From NCBI RefSeq assembly GCF_029961765.1, contig NZ_CP124681.1, forward strand, positions 2,356,001 to 2,420,000: a stretch of DNA of 64,000 bases. The letters run 5' to 3'. The first letter of the stretch is position 1. Every line of letters begins with the position of its first letter. A program made the translations under genes and the position numbers. Under the pieces are notes generated by a model. That model was not told the DNA's origin and searched no databases. It saw only the letters and a list, made by a program, of their open reading frames with translations. Below are positions 42,212 to 51,676 of the stretch, piece by piece. Source of the DNA: Nocardioides sp. QY071. GTDB taxonomy: Bacteria; Actinomycetota; Actinomycetes; Propionibacteriales; Nocardioidaceae.

Positions 42212-42772
42212 GTGAGCGTTCGCGACGACGTCCGCGAGCGCGCGGTCGACGCGCTCACCCGGCTGGTCCGCGACATCGCGGACTTCCCGGAGCCGGGCAT
42301 CGTGTTCAAGGACATCACGCCACTGCTGGCCGACCCGGTCGGCTTCGGCGCGGTCGTCGAGGCGATGGCCGCGGCCGGGCGCGACGAGAGCGGCGCGGTC
42401 GTCGTCGACAAGGTCGTCGGCATGGAGGCCCGCGGGTTCATCCTCGCGGCGCCCGTCGCGCTGACCCTCGGCGTCGGCTTCGCCCCGGTCCGCAAGGCCG
42501 GCAAGCTGCCGCACGACACCCACCAGGTCGACTACGCCCTCGAGTACGGCGAGGCCGTGCTCGAGCTCCACCAGGACGCCGTCGCACCGGGGGAGCGCGT
42601 GCTCCTCGTCGACGACGTGCTCGCCACCGGCGGTACCGCGGGCGCCACCTGCGACCTGGTCCGGCGCTGCGGCGCGGAGCCGGTCGGCTTCGCCGTACTG
42701 ATGGAGCTGGGCTTCCTCGACGGGCGCACCGCCCTCGGCGAGGTTCCCGTGCACGCGCTGCAGCGGATCTGA
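42212..42772 (+). CDS. apt: adenine phosphoribosyltransferase
   Basis: 186 residues. Type I PRTase with FPEPGIVFKDITPLL, GMEARGFI and the PRPP loop VLLVDDVLATGGTAGA. It salvages adenine to AMP in the cytoplasm. GTG start 4 bases after secF. Its place before the (p)ppGpp synthetase is conserved in actinobacteria. Confidence 0.96.
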   Translation: MSVRDDVRERAVDALTRLVRDIADFPEPGIVFKDITPLLADPVGFGAVVEAMAAAGRDESGAVVVDKVVGMEARGFILAAPVALTLGVGFAPVRKAGKLPHDTHQVDYALEYGEAVLELHQDAVAPGERVLLVDDVLATGGTAGATCDLVRRCGAEPVGFAVLMELGFLDGRTALGEVPVHALQRI

Positions 42773-42781
42773 GGGCGGCAC

Positions 42782-42787
42782 TAGACT
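42782..42787 (+). promoter_or_regulatory. -10 element TAGACT, leaderless rsh start
   Basis: TAGACT ends 6 bases before the ATG at 42794, in the 21-base apt-rsh gap. A leaderless transcript independent of apt is likely. Confidence 0.5.
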
Positions 42788-42793
42788 CACCTC

Positions 42794-45103
42794 ATGACCG
42801 AGGAGCGCACGACGCCGCGGGTGCCGACAGCGCCCACCCCGGTCCCGAGCGAGCCCGGTGGCGGGCGCGGCGTGCGGGCCCGGCTGGCCCGGATGGGCAG
42901 TCGCGGCCAGGTGTCCAACCCGGTCCTCGAGTCGTTGTTCCGCGCGGTGCGGGCCAACCACCCGAAGGCCGACCTTCAGCTCCTGGAGCGCGCCTATCTC
43001 ACTGCCGAGCGGCTGCACGCCGACCAGAAGCGCAAGAGCGGCGATCCCTACATCACCCACCCGCTCGCGGTGACCACCATCCTCGCCGGCATCGGCATGA
43101 CCGAGCCGACCCTGGTGGCCGCCCTGCTGCACGACACGGTCGAGGACACGCCGTACACCCTCGAGGAGTGTCGCCGCGACTTCGGTGACGAGGTCGCGCT
43201 GCTCGTCGACGGCGTCACGAAGCTCGACAAGGTCGTCTACGGCGACTCGGCCAACGCCGAGACCATCCGCAAGATGATCGTCGCGATGTCGCGCGACATC
43301 CGGGTGCTGGTCATCAAGCTCGCCGACCGGCTCCACAATATGCGCACGCTGCGCTTCGTCAAGCAGTCCACGCAGGAGCGGAAGGCCCGCGAGACGCTCG
43401 ACATCTACGCCCCGCTGGCCCACCGGCTCGGCATGAACACCATCAAGTGGGAGCTCGAGGACCTCGCCTTCGCGACCCTCCACCCCAAGATCTACGACGA
43501 GATCGTGCGCCTGGTCGCCGAGCGCGCGCCGTCGCGCGACTCCTTCCTCGCCGAGGTCATCTCCCAGGTCGAGAAGGACCTGCGCGAGGCGAAGATCAAG
43601 GCGACGGTCACCGGCCGGCCGAAGCACTACTACTCGATCTACCAGAAGATGATCGTCGGCGGCCGCGACTTCTCCGACATCTACGACCTCGTCGGCATCC
43701 GCATCCTCGTCGAGGAGGACCGCGACTGCTACGGCGTCCTCGGCGTGCTCCACTCACGGTGGAACCCGGTCCTGGGCCGGTTCAAGGACTACGTCGCGAT
43801 GCCGAAGTTCAACATGTACCAGTCGCTGCACACGACGGTCATCGGCCCGCAGGGCAAGCCGGTCGAGATGCAGATCCGCACCTTCGCGATGCACCGCCGC
43901 GCGGAGTACGGCGTCGCGGCGCACTGGAAGTACAAGGAGGACGGGCGGGCCGGCAACGACACCGACCGGCCCGGCGACCTCGACGACATGAGCTGGGTGC
44001 GCCAGCTGCTCGACTGGCAGAGCGAGGTCGAGGACCCGGGCGAGTTCCTGGAGTCCCTGCGCTTCGAGATCAACCAGGCCGAGACCTACGTGTTCACCCC
44101 GCGCGGCGACGTCATCGCGCTGCCGTCCGGCTCCACCCCGGTCGACTTCGCGTACGCCGTGCACACCGAGGTCGGCAACCGCACGATCGGCGCCCGGGTC
44201 AACGGCCGCCTCGTGCCGCTCGAGTCGACCCTCGAGAACGGCGACGTCGTCGAGGTCTTCACCTCAAAGGCCGAGGGCGCCGGCCCGTCGCGCGACTGGC
44301 TGAACTTCGTCAAGTCGCAGCGCGCCCGCTCCAAGATCCGCCAGTGGTTCACGAAGGAGCGGCGCGAGGAGGCGATCGAGCGCGGCAAGGACGAGATCGC
44401 CAAGCTGATGCGCAAGGAGGGCCTGCCCCTCAAGCGCCTGCTGTCCCACGACTCGCTCACCCTCGTCGCGTCCGCGTTCCGCCTCACCGACGTCAGCGCG
44501 CTCTACGCCGCCGTCGGCGAGGGCAACCTCGGCGCGCAGACCGTCGTACGCAAGGTCATCGAGCTCCACGGCGGCGACGAGGGCGCCCAGGAGGATCTCG
44601 CCGAGGCCGTCACCATCACCGGCCGCCGCGGCCGTCCCCGCCGGCCCACGAGCGGCGACGCCGGCGTCATCGTCACCGGCTCGCCCGACGTGTGGGTCAA
44701 GCTCGCCAAGTGCTGCACCCCCGTCCCGCCCGACACGATCCTCGGGTTCGTCACCAAGGGCGGCGGAGTCTCGGTGCACCGCAAGGACTGCACCAACGCC
44801 GCCAGCCTGCTGGCCCAGCCCGAGAAGCTCGTCGACGTCGAGTGGGCCCCCACCGGTCAGTCGACCTTCCTGGTCAACATCCAGGTCGAGGCCCTCGACC
44901 GCTCCCGCCTGCTGTCCGACATCACCATGGTGCTGTCCGACGCCCACGTGAACATCCTGTCGGCGAACCTCACGACCTCCCGCGACCGCACGGCGAAGTC
45001 CCGCTTCACCTTCGAGATGGCCGATGCCAAGCACCTCGACACGGTGCTCAACGCGGTCCGCTCCGTCCCCGGCGTGTTCGACGCCTATCGGGTCACGCAG
45101 TAG
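42794..45103 (+). CDS. relA: bifunctional (p)ppGpp synthetase/hydrolase (RelA/SpoT homologue)
   Basis: 769 residues. N-terminal HD hydrolase domain with the LLHDTVEDT motif; synthetase domain with [10 protein letters not shown] and the GIRI strand; TGS domain ([27 protein letters not shown]); zinc-finger/helical region with KCCTPVPPD; and a C-terminal ACT domain (about 695-769). Both catalytic domains look intact, so it should both make and degrade the alarmone. A disordered N-terminal extension of about 40 residues is typical of actinobacteria. It is followed by the palindromic cassette instead of the usual backbone gene. Confidence 0.96.
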   Translation: MTEERTTPRVPTAPTPVPSEPGGGRGVRARLARMGSRGQVSNPVLESLFRAVRANHPKADLQLLERAYLTAERLHADQKRKSGDPYITHPLAVTTILAGIGMTEPTLVAALLHDTVEDTPYTLEECRRDFGDEVALLVDGVTKLDKVVYGDSANAETIRKMIVAMSRDIRVLVIKLADRLHNMRTLRFVKQSTQERKARETLDIYAPLAHRLGMNTIKWELEDLAFATLHPKIYDEIVRLVAERAPSRDSFLAEVISQVEKDLREAKIKATVTGRPKHYYSIYQKMIVGGRDFSDIYDLVGIRILVEEDRDCYGVLGVLHSRWNPVLGRFKDYVAMPKFNMYQSLHTTVIGPQGKPVEMQIRTFAMHRRAEYGVAAHWKYKEDGRAGNDTDRPGDLDDMSWVRQLLDWQSEVEDPGEFLESLRFEINQAETYVFTPRGDVIALPSGSTPVDFAYAVHTEVGNRTIGARVNGRLVPLESTLENGDVVEVFTSKAEGAGPSRDWLNFVKSQRARSKIRQWFTKERREEAIERGKDEIAKLMRKEGLPLKRLLSHDSLTLVASAFRLTDVSALYAAVGEGNLGAQTVVRKVIELHGGDEGAQEDLAEAVTITGRRGRPRRPTSGDAGVIVTGSPDVWVKLAKCCTPVPPDTILGFVTKGGGVSVHRKDCTNAASLLAQPEKLVDVEWAPTGQSTFLVNIQVEALDRSRLLSDITMVLSDAHVNILSANLTTSRDRTAKSRFTFEMADAKHLDTVLNAVRSVPGVFDAYRVTQ

Positions 45104-45117
45104 CACTGCCGCGGCTG

Positions 45118-45147
45118 CATGAATCCCCGGCCGGCCGGGGATTCATG
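45118..45147. repeat. 30-bp perfect palindrome P1, left end of the cassette
   Basis: A perfect self-complementary sequence from CATGAATCCCC to its mirror, 15 bases after the rsh stop. The same palindrome recurs identically at 46,312-46,341. It could be a bidirectional terminator or the end of a mobile cassette. Confidence 0.9.
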
Positions 45148-45185
45148 TACTGGTTGGGGTTTGCAAACCCCAACCAGTACATGAA
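45142..45185. repeat. 44-bp perfect palindrome P2, adjacent to P1
   Basis: It overlaps P1 by six bases; core GGTTGGGGTTTG / CAAACCCCAACC. A degenerate copy of identical length for the 42-bp CATG-to-CATGAA core lies at 46,276-46,317 at the other end of the cassette. Confidence 0.9.
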
Positions 45186-45276
45186 GTGCCCGTTGGAACA
45201 CGAGATTCACGCTCGCATCCACAGGCCGGCAGGTCGCAGGTGTGACGGCGGCGCCCGCGCGGGCAGAGCGCCGGGT

Positions 45277-46235
45277 ATGTATCTGGAACCCAATCACCCG
45301 TGCATGGTCGAGATCGCTTTGCGCAAGGAAATGATCAAGCTCGGCCACACCGACCGCAGCCTGGCCCGCGCCGTTGCAGCTGGCGTGCTGGGCAAGCCAC
45401 GTAGAGGTGCGTACGTCGACGGCGTGGTTTGGCGCTCGCTGACGAAGGAGGACCGCTACGCGGTTCGCGTCCGGGCCGCCATTCGCCAAGCGTGTACGGA
45501 CGCGGTGGCCAGCCACGTGTCGTCGCTTCCCTTCGTCGGCGGTCCGATGTGGGATCTGCCGCTAGACGACGTCCACTTGTTGCGCAAGGACGGGAAGAGC
45601 GGACGGCACGAGGCGGGGATCCAGCAACACCGTGGCGCGATCATGGACGGCGATATCGTCGAAGTCGGCGACATCGAGGTCGTCGCACCGATGCGGGCGA
45701 CGCTCGAGGTTGCGACGTTAGCGACGGTCGAGGCAGGCCTCGTCGTACTGAACTACTTCCTCCATCGTGGTGACTTCACCGTCGAGCAGTCCGAGAGCGG
45801 TACGAACACGGGATGGATCGGTGGCCGTCCTCCTTGAACACCGACCTCGTACTGCGGCTTGGCGATTCGCGGATCGCGTCGGTTGGGGAGAGTCGGACGC
45901 ACTACTTCCTGTGGCGACATCACTTCCCGGCGCCGATCCCGCAGTTTGAGGTCTCCGATGGCGCGCTGTTCCTCGCCTTGCTTGACTTCGCCTTTCCGGA
46001 CCTCGGGATCTGGATCGAGTTCGATGGCAAGGAGAAGTACCTCAAGTTCCGACGCCCGGGCGAGAGCGTCGCCGACGCGGTCATTCGGGAGAAACAGAGA
46101 GAAAGCTGCATCGCCGAGCTGACGGGATGGCGGTGCGTCAGGATCACGTGGGGCGACCTCGCTGATCCTGTGCGCCTGGAGAGCCGGATCCGGGCCGTGA
46201 TCGCGTCGGCTGCCGCTGCGCGTGGCCCGCGCTGA
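45277..46235 (+). pseudogene. frameshifted AbiEi-type / DUF559 (Vsr-like) protein gene
   Basis: Two frames carry the halves of one known actinobacterial protein type. 45,277-45,837 gives an AbiEi-like N-terminal winged helix (MIKLGHTDRSLARAVAAGVL, RRGAYVDG) and middle region. 45,813-46,235 gives the C-terminal DUF559 nuclease-like domain (SVGESRTHYFLWRH, WIEFDGKEKYLKF, REKQRESCIAELTGWRCVRITWGDL). The natural junction FTVEQ-(L)-RERYEHGMDRWP needs one base added at about 45,789/45,790, so a single-base deletion has split the gene. Family members are multi-copy in Nocardioides-like genomes. The nuclease-type residues in the second half (EFDGK, REKQR) are preserved. Confidence 0.7.
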
Positions 46236-46275
46236 CAGGCTCGCCAGTCCCACGCGCACCACCGGACGGGCAGCT

Positions 46276-46342
46276 CATGCACCTGTCAGGTGTTGTAACC
46301 CCCAACAAGCGCATGAATCCCCGGCCGGCCGGGGATTCATGC
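46276..46342. repeat. right end of the cassette: degenerate P2 plus identical P1 palindrome
   Basis: Mirror-image arrangement of the left end: a 42-bp diverged P2 (46,276-46,317) followed by a 32-bp perfect palindrome (46,311-46,342) whose inner 30 bases equal P1. The cassette therefore has inverted composite ends. The DUF349 stop lies 13 bases beyond. Confidence 0.85.
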
Positions 46343-46355
46343 ACCTACGAGCACG

Positions 46356-47594
46356 TCAGCTGAAGTCGGCCGACGCCTTCTTGGCCATCTCGAGGAACGA
46401 CCGGCGCCCCTGGAGGTTCTCCTCGAGCTCGCGGACCTTCTTCTCGTCCCCGCGCGCCCGGGCGGCGTCGAGCTTGGCCTCGGCCTCGGCGATGGCGGCC
46501 TCGAGCTTGGAGACCATGTCGTCGGCGCGGGCCGACTTCTCGGGGTCGGTACGACGCCACTGGTCGTCCTCGGCGCGGCGGATGACCTGCTCGACGGCGC
46601 GCATGCGGCCCTCGAGATCCTTGATGCGGTCGCGCGGGACCTTGCCGGCCTCGTCCCACTTCTCGGCGACGACGCGGAAGGCCGTCTTCGCGGCCGCCAG
46701 GTCCCCGGACGACTCCAGGGCGGCGGCGATCGCCTCGGCCTCGACCAACAGCTCCTCCTTGACCACGGCGTTCGCGGCGAACTCCGTGTCGAGGGCGGCG
46801 TTGGCGGCGTCGCGGGCGCCGAAGAAGGTGTCCTGGGCGCCGCGGAAGCGGCGCCAGAGCTCGTCGTCGACGGCCTTGGGGGCCGGACCGGCGGCCTTCC
46901 AGTCGCGCATCAGGTCGCGGTAGCGGCCCGAGGTCGGGCCCCACTCGGTCGACGACGCCAGCGCCTCGGCCTCGGTGACCAGGCGCTCCTTGATGACGCG
47001 GGCGCCCTCGCGCTTCTCGTCCTGCTCGGCGAAGTGCGACTTGCGCGCCTTCGTGTACGCCGAGCGCGCCGAGGAGAACCGCCGCCACAGCTCGTCGTCG
47101 GCCGCCTTGTCGATGCGGGGGAGCTTCTTCCACTCCTCGAGGAGCTCGCGCAGCCGGTTGGCGCCGTTGCGCCAGTCGCGCCCGGCGGCGATCTTCTCGG
47201 CCTCACCGGCGAGTCGCTCCTTCTCGGCCCGCGCGTCGGCGACCCGCTGCGCCTTCGCCGCACGCCGGGCGTCGCGCTGGGTGGCGATGACCGGGCCGAG
47301 CTCGTCGAGCTTGCGGACCAGGGCGGCGATGTCCCCGACGGCGTGCACGTCGACCAGCTGCTCGCGCACGAGCTTGACCGATGACGTCGCCTCCTCGGGC
47401 GACAGCACGCCGGTCAGCACCCGTTGGTGGAGCAGGTCCACCTCGAGCGAGAGGTTCTCGTACCGCTTGGTGTAGAAGGCCAAGGCCTCCTCGGGCGTCG
47501 CGTCGGGCATCTGCCCGACCGCCCGCTCGCCATCGGTCGTCTTCACGTAGACGGTGCCGTCGTCGCCGACGCGGCCCCAGTCGGAGGTAGTCAC
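46356..47594 (-). CDS. DUF349 repeat protein
   Basis: 412 residues, almost entirely helical and charged, with at least three DUF349 repeats (motif W-x-FR/RRFSSAR, e.g. DELWRRFSSARSAY, DELWRRFRGAQDTFF, DQWRRTDPEKSARA). DUF349 proteins are found next to relA in actinobacteria; their function is not established. Translation starts at GTG 47594, eight bases after a TAGCAT -10 element, suggesting a leaderless transcript. It converges on the cassette and on rsh. Confidence 0.88.
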   Translation of the reverse strand: MTTSDWGRVGDDGTVYVKTTDGERAVGQMPDATPEEALAFYTKRYENLSLEVDLLHQRVLTGVLSPEEATSSVKLVREQLVDVHAVGDIAALVRKLDELGPVIATQRDARRAAKAQRVADARAEKERLAGEAEKIAAGRDWRNGANRLRELLEEWKKLPRIDKAADDELWRRFSSARSAYTKARKSHFAEQDEKREGARVIKERLVTEAEALASSTEWGPTSGRYRDLMRDWKAAGPAPKAVDDELWRRFRGAQDTFFGARDAANAALDTEFAANAVVKEELLVEAEAIAAALESSGDLAAAKTAFRVVAEKWDEAGKVPRDRIKDLEGRMRAVEQVIRRAEDDQWRRTDPEKSARADDMVSKLEAAIAEAEAKLDAARARGDEKKVRELEENLQGRRSFLEMAKKASADFS

Positions 47595-47602
47595 AGTGGC
47601 CC

Positions 47603-47608
47603 ATGCTA
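47603..47608 (-). promoter_or_regulatory. -10 element TAGCAT, leaderless DUF349 start
   Basis: On the minus strand TAGCAT ends 8 bases before GTG 47594. Confidence 0.45.
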
Positions 47609-47628
47609 ATCAAAGCCGGAGCGCTCGA

Positions 47629-47634
47629 TAGGCT
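47629..47634 (+). promoter_or_regulatory. -10 element TAGGCT, leaderless MBL start
   Basis: TAGGCT ends 6 bases before GTG 47641; back-to-back with the DUF349 promoter. Confidence 0.45.
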
Positions 47635-47640
47635 GGGCCG

Positions 47641-48372
47641 GTGCTGATCGCCGCTTTCCCCGCCGGACCGTGGGGCACCAACTGCTACGTCGCGGCCACC
47701 GCACCCGGCGCCGAGTGCGTCGTGATCGACCCCGGGAAGGACGCCGCGGCCGGCGTCGCGGAGGTCGTCCGCGAGCACCGGTTGAAGCCCGTCGCCGTGC
47801 TGCTGACCCATGGCCACATCGACCACATGTGGTCGGTGACCCCCGTCGCCGGGACGTACGACGCCACCGCGTGGATCCACCCGGGCGACCGGCACCTGCT
47901 CGCCGACCCGATGGCGGGCATCTCGCGGGAGTCGGCCGGCATGCTGCTCGGCGGCGACTACGAGTTCACCGAGCCCGACGACGTCGCGGAGCTGGCCGAC
48001 GGCGCCAGCCTGGAGCTCGCGGGCCTGCGCTTCCTCGTCGACCACACCCCCGGCCACACCGAGGGCTCGGTCACCTTCCGCACTCCCTGGGACCGGACAT
48101 CCGGCGGCCCGGACATCTCCGAGGTCATGTTCTCCGGCGACCTGCTCTTCCAGGGCTCGATCGGCCGCACCGACCTGCCCGGCGGCGACCATACGAAGAT
48201 GCTCGCCTCGCTGGCCACCAAGGTGTTGCCGCTGGCCGACGACGTCGTGGTGCTCCCGGGCCACGGCGAGCAGACCTCGATCGGCCGCGAGCGCGCCACC
48301 AACCCGTTCCTGCTCGACCTGCTCGACTCCGGCACCGACAACGCGGCCGGCCGCGTCACCCGAGGACTGTAG
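47641..48372 (+). CDS. metallo-beta-lactamase-fold hydrolase (glyoxalase II-like)
   Basis: 243 residues. Metal-binding motif THGHIDHMWS (HxHxDH), later HTPGHTEGSV, FSGDLLF and LPGHGEQT complete the di-metal site. Members near hisS in actinobacteria are annotated as hydroxyacylglutathione hydrolase-like, but the true thioester substrate is unknown because most actinobacteria lack glutathione. GTG start; hisS begins 3 bases after the stop, so they are co-transcribed. Confidence 0.9.
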   Translation: MLIAAFPAGPWGTNCYVAATAPGAECVVIDPGKDAAAGVAEVVREHRLKPVAVLLTHGHIDHMWSVTPVAGTYDATAWIHPGDRHLLADPMAGISRESAGMLLGGDYEFTEPDDVAELADGASLELAGLRFLVDHTPGHTEGSVTFRTPWDRTSGGPDISEVMFSGDLLFQGSIGRTDLPGGDHTKMLASLATKVLPLADDVVVLPGHGEQTSIGRERATNPFLLDLLDSGTDNAAGRVTRGL

Positions 48373-48374
48373 AG

Positions 48375-49760
48375 ATGGCCAAGCCCACGCCGCTGAGCGG
48401 CTTCCCCGAGCTCCTGCCTGCCCAGCGCTACGTCGAGCAGCAGGTGATCGCGACCCTCGCGCACACCTTCGAGCTGCACGGGTTCGCCAACATCGAGACC
48501 CGGGCCGTGGAGCCGCTCGACCAGCTGCTGCGCAAGGGCGACACCTCCAAGGAGGTCTACGTCCTGCGGCGCTTGCAGGCAGCGGAGGACGGCTCCGCCA
48601 GTGACAGAGACAAGGGGATCGGGCTCCACTTCGACCTGACCGTCCCCTTCGCGCGCTTCGTGCTCGAGAACGCCGGCAAGCTCGAGTTCCCGTTCCGCCG
48701 CTACCAGATCCAGAAGGTGTGGCGCGGCGAGCGGCCCCAGGAGGGCCGCTTCCGCGAGTTCACCCAGGCCGACATCGACATCGTCGGGCGCGACACGCTC
48801 CCGTTCCACCACGACGTCGAGGTCGCGCGGGTGATGCTCGAGGCGCTCGGCAAGCTGGCCCACCCGGATTCGATCGGTCTGCCCGGCTTCCGGCTCCAGG
48901 TCAACAACCGCAAGCTGATCCAGGGCTTCTACGCCGGCCTCGGCGTGTCGGGCGACGGCATCGACGAGGTCATGCGCCTGGTCGACAAGCTCGACAAGCT
49001 GCCGGCCGACAAGGTCCGCGAGCTGCTGCTGGCCGAGGCCGGGGTCAGCGAGGAGCAGGCCGACAAGGCCCTCGCCCTGGCCACCATCAAGGCGGTCGAC
49101 GACTCCTTCGTCCAGCGGGTCCGCGACCTCGGCGTCAGCCACGAGCTGCTCGACGAGGGCCTCGACGAGCTCGCCACCCTGGTCCGCGCCTGCGCGCCGC
49201 TCGCCACCGACCGCGCCCGCATCGAGGCCGACCTGTCCATCGCCCGGGGACTGGACTACTACACCGGCACCGTCTTCGAGACCCGCCTCGACGGCTACGA
49301 GTCGCTCGGCTCGATCTGCTCCGGGGGCCGGTACGACGCCCTCGCCTCCGACGGGCGTACGACCTACCCCGGCGTCGGCATCTCGCTCGGCCTCAGCCGG
49401 CTCCTCGTGACGCTCGTCCAGCGCGGGGCTCTCACCGCCGACCGCTCCGTGCCGAGCGTGGTCCTGGTCGCGGTCACCGACGAGGAGTCCCGCGCCGACG
49501 CCGACGAGATCGCCACCGCCCTGCGAGCCCGCGCCATCTCGTGCGAGGTCGCGCCCACCGCCGCGAAGTTCGGCAAGCAGATCCGCCACGCCGAGCGGCG
49601 CGGCATCCCGTACGTCTGGTTCCGCCAGGCCGACGGCACGAGCGAGGTCAAGGACATCCGCTCCGGAAACCAGGTCGCCGCCGATCCGGCGACGTGGCAG
49701 CCTCCGACCGAGGACCTGCGACCGCAGGTCATCACCATCGATGAAGGGGAATCCAAGTGA
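48375..49760 (+). CDS. hisS: histidyl-tRNA synthetase
   Basis: 461 residues. Class II core with motif 1 region, [12 protein letters not shown], motif 2 ([29 protein letters not shown]), the histidine-specific [13 protein letters not shown] and motif 3 (GGRYDAL...[11 protein letters not shown]), then a C-terminal anticodon-binding domain. ATG start. It overlaps aspS by four bases. Confidence 0.96.
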   Translation: MAKPTPLSGFPELLPAQRYVEQQVIATLAHTFELHGFANIETRAVEPLDQLLRKGDTSKEVYVLRRLQAAEDGSASDRDKGIGLHFDLTVPFARFVLENAGKLEFPFRRYQIQKVWRGERPQEGRFREFTQADIDIVGRDTLPFHHDVEVARVMLEALGKLAHPDSIGLPGFRLQVNNRKLIQGFYAGLGVSGDGIDEVMRLVDKLDKLPADKVRELLLAEAGVSEEQADKALALATIKAVDDSFVQRVRDLGVSHELLDEGLDELATLVRACAPLATDRARIEADLSIARGLDYYTGTVFETRLDGYESLGSICSGGRYDALASDGRTTYPGVGISLGLSRLLVTLVQRGALTADRSVPSVVLVAVTDEESRADADEIATALRARAISCEVAPTAAKFGKQIRHAERRGIPYVWFRQADGTSEVKDIRSGNQVAADPATWQPPTEDLRPQVITIDEGESK

Positions 49761-51526
49761 TCCGCACCCATGTCGCCGGCGACCTGACCGTGCCTGCGAA
49801 CGTCGGCAAGACCGTCACCCTCACCGGGTGGGTGGCCAGCCGGCGCGATCACGGCGGTGTGGCCTTCATCGACCTGCGCGACGCCTCGGGCGTGGTCCAG
49901 GTCGTCATCCGCGACCCCGAGGTGGCGCACCCGCTGCGCAGCGAGTTCTGCCTGAAGGTCACCGGTGAGGTGGTCGAGCGCACCGAGGGCAACATCAACC
50001 CCAACCTGCCGACCGGCCACTACGAAGTCGTCGCGAGCGACGTCGAGGTGCTCAGCGCCGCCGCGCCGCTGCCGTTCCCGATCAGCGACCACGTCGACGT
50101 GGGGGAGGAGGTGCGCCTCAAGCACCGCTACCTCGACCTGCGGCGCGGCGCCCCGGGCAGCGCGATCCGGTTGCGCAGCAACGTCAACAAGGCCGCCCGC
50201 GACGTGCTGGCCGGCCACGACTTCGTCGAGATCGAGACGCCGACGCTGACGCGCAGCACGCCCGAGGGCGCCCGCGACTTCCTGGTGCCCGCGCGCCTGC
50301 AGCCCGGCAGCTGGTACGCCCTGCCGCAGAGCCCCCAGCTGTTCAAGCAGCTGCTCATGGTCGCCGGCATGGAGCGCTACTACCAGATCGCGCGCTGCTA
50401 CCGCGACGAGGACTTCCGCGCCGACCGCCAGCCCGAGTTCACCCAGCTCGACATCGAGATGAGCTTCGTGACCCAGGACGACGTGATCGCCCTCGGCGAG
50501 CAGATCGTCGCAGCGCTGTGGAAGCTGATCGGCTACGACGTCCCGCTACCCCTGCCGCGGATGACGTACGCCGACGCGATGGCCCGCTACGGCTCCGACA
50601 AGCCCGACCTGCGGATGGGCCTCGAGCTCGTCGAGTGCACCGACTACTTCAAGGACACCCCGTTCCGCGTCTTCCAGGCGCCGTACGTCGGTGCCGTGGT
50701 GATGCCGGGCGGCGCGAGCCAGCCCCGCAAGCAGCTCGACGCCTGGCAGGAGTGGGCCAAGCAGCGCGGTGCCAAGGGCCTGGCGTACGTCCTGGTCCAG
50801 GAGGACGGCGAGCTCGGCGGTCCGGTGGCCAAGAACATCACCGACGAGGAGAAGGCCGGCCTGGCCGCCCACGTCGGCGCGCAGCCCGGCGACTGCATCT
50901 TCTTCGCGGCGGGTGCGGTGAAGTCCAGCCGTGCCCTGCTCGGCGCCGCCCGGCTCGAGATCGGCCGCCGTGGCGGCCTGCTCGACGAGGACGCGTGGAG
51001 CTTCCTGTGGGTCGTCGACGCGCCGCTGTTCGAGCCCGCCGACGAGGCCACCGCCGCCGGTGACGTCGCGGTCGGCGGAGGAGCGTGGACCGCCGTCCAC
51101 CACGCCTTCACCAGCCCGCAGGACCTCGAGGCCTTCGACACCGACCCCGGCAACGCGCTGGCGTGGGCCTACGACATCGTCTGCAACGGCAACGAGATCG
51201 GCGGCGGCTCGATCCGTATCCACCGCGAGGACATCCAGAAGCGGGTCTTCGAGGTGATGGGGATCGGCGAGGCCGAGGCCGAGGAGAAGTTCGGCTTCCT
51301 GCTCGAGGCGTTCAAGTTCGGCGCGCCCCCGCACGGCGGCATCGCGTTCGGCTGGGACCGGGTGGTCGCTCTGCTGGCCGGCACGGACTCCATCCGCGAC
51401 GTCATCGCCTTCCCGAAGACCGGTGGCGGCTACGACCCGTTGACCGCCGCTCCCGCGCCGATCACGCCGGAGCAGCGGAAGGAAGCCGGTGTGGATGCCC
51501 GTCCGACGGAGGAAAACAAGGGCTGA
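49757..51526 (+). CDS. aspS: aspartyl-tRNA synthetase, probably non-discriminating (Asp/Asn)
   Basis: 589 residues, bacterial type. N-terminal OB-fold anticodon domain, class II core with [30 protein letters not shown] and the GAD insertion, and motif 3 near [16 protein letters not shown]. The anticodon-domain segment reads RRDHGG, with His where E. coli has Leu (RDLGG). That His is a mark of non-discriminating AspRS enzymes that also make Asp-tRNA(Asn) for GatCAB. GTG start overlapping the hisS stop (GTGA). Confidence 0.96.
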   Translation: MIRTHVAGDLTVPANVGKTVTLTGWVASRRDHGGVAFIDLRDASGVVQVVIRDPEVAHPLRSEFCLKVTGEVVERTEGNINPNLPTGHYEVVASDVEVLSAAAPLPFPISDHVDVGEEVRLKHRYLDLRRGAPGSAIRLRSNVNKAARDVLAGHDFVEIETPTLTRSTPEGARDFLVPARLQPGSWYALPQSPQLFKQLLMVAGMERYYQIARCYRDEDFRADRQPEFTQLDIEMSFVTQDDVIALGEQIVAALWKLIGYDVPLPLPRMTYADAMARYGSDKPDLRMGLELVECTDYFKDTPFRVFQAPYVGAVVMPGGASQPRKQLDAWQEWAKQRGAKGLAYVLVQEDGELGGPVAKNITDEEKAGLAAHVGAQPGDCIFFAAGAVKSSRALLGAARLEIGRRGGLLDEDAWSFLWVVDAPLFEPADEATAAGDVAVGGGAWTAVHHAFTSPQDLEAFDTDPGNALAWAYDIVCNGNEIGGGSIRIHREDIQKRVFEVMGIGEAEAEEKFGFLLEAFKFGAPPHGGIAFGWDRVVALLAGTDSIRDVIAFPKTGGGYDPLTAAPAPITPEQRKEAGVDARPTEENKG

Positions 51527-51540
51527 GGCCCCTCCGCCGG

Positions 51541-51570
51541 ACGGTTTGCCGGGCGTCGAGACCAAACCGT
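51541..51570 (+). terminator. possible terminator hairpin after aspS
   Basis: Arms ACGGTTTG (51,541-51,548) and CAAACCGT (51,563-51,570) pair perfectly across a 14-base loop, 15 bases after the aspS stop. No T-run follows, so it may instead be an operator. Confidence 0.4.
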
Positions 51571-51592
51571 TACCGCGTCGCTATCGCCTTGA

Positions 51593-51613
51593 CGCACCTG
51601 GTGCGCCTAGTGT
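51593..51613 (+). promoter_or_regulatory. candidate opp promoter and operator
   Basis: A 13-base palindrome CGCACC-T-GGTGCG (51,593-51,605) lies directly upstream of a -10-like TAGTGT (51,608-51,613). A TTGACG overlaps its left edge, but the spacer to the -10 would be only 13 bases. The palindrome is well placed for a repressor site of the peptide-transport operon. Confidence 0.4.
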
Positions 51614-51676
51614 CACGGACGGCGCGTGGCCGATGTGGCCCGCGTCGCATCCGTGACACACGGCGACGAGGTGAAG

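Noticed and set aside
45118..45185. Palindromes considered as a CRISPR unit or riboswitch
   Set aside because: No spacer-repeat periodicity and full self-complementarity; a mobile end or terminator fits better.
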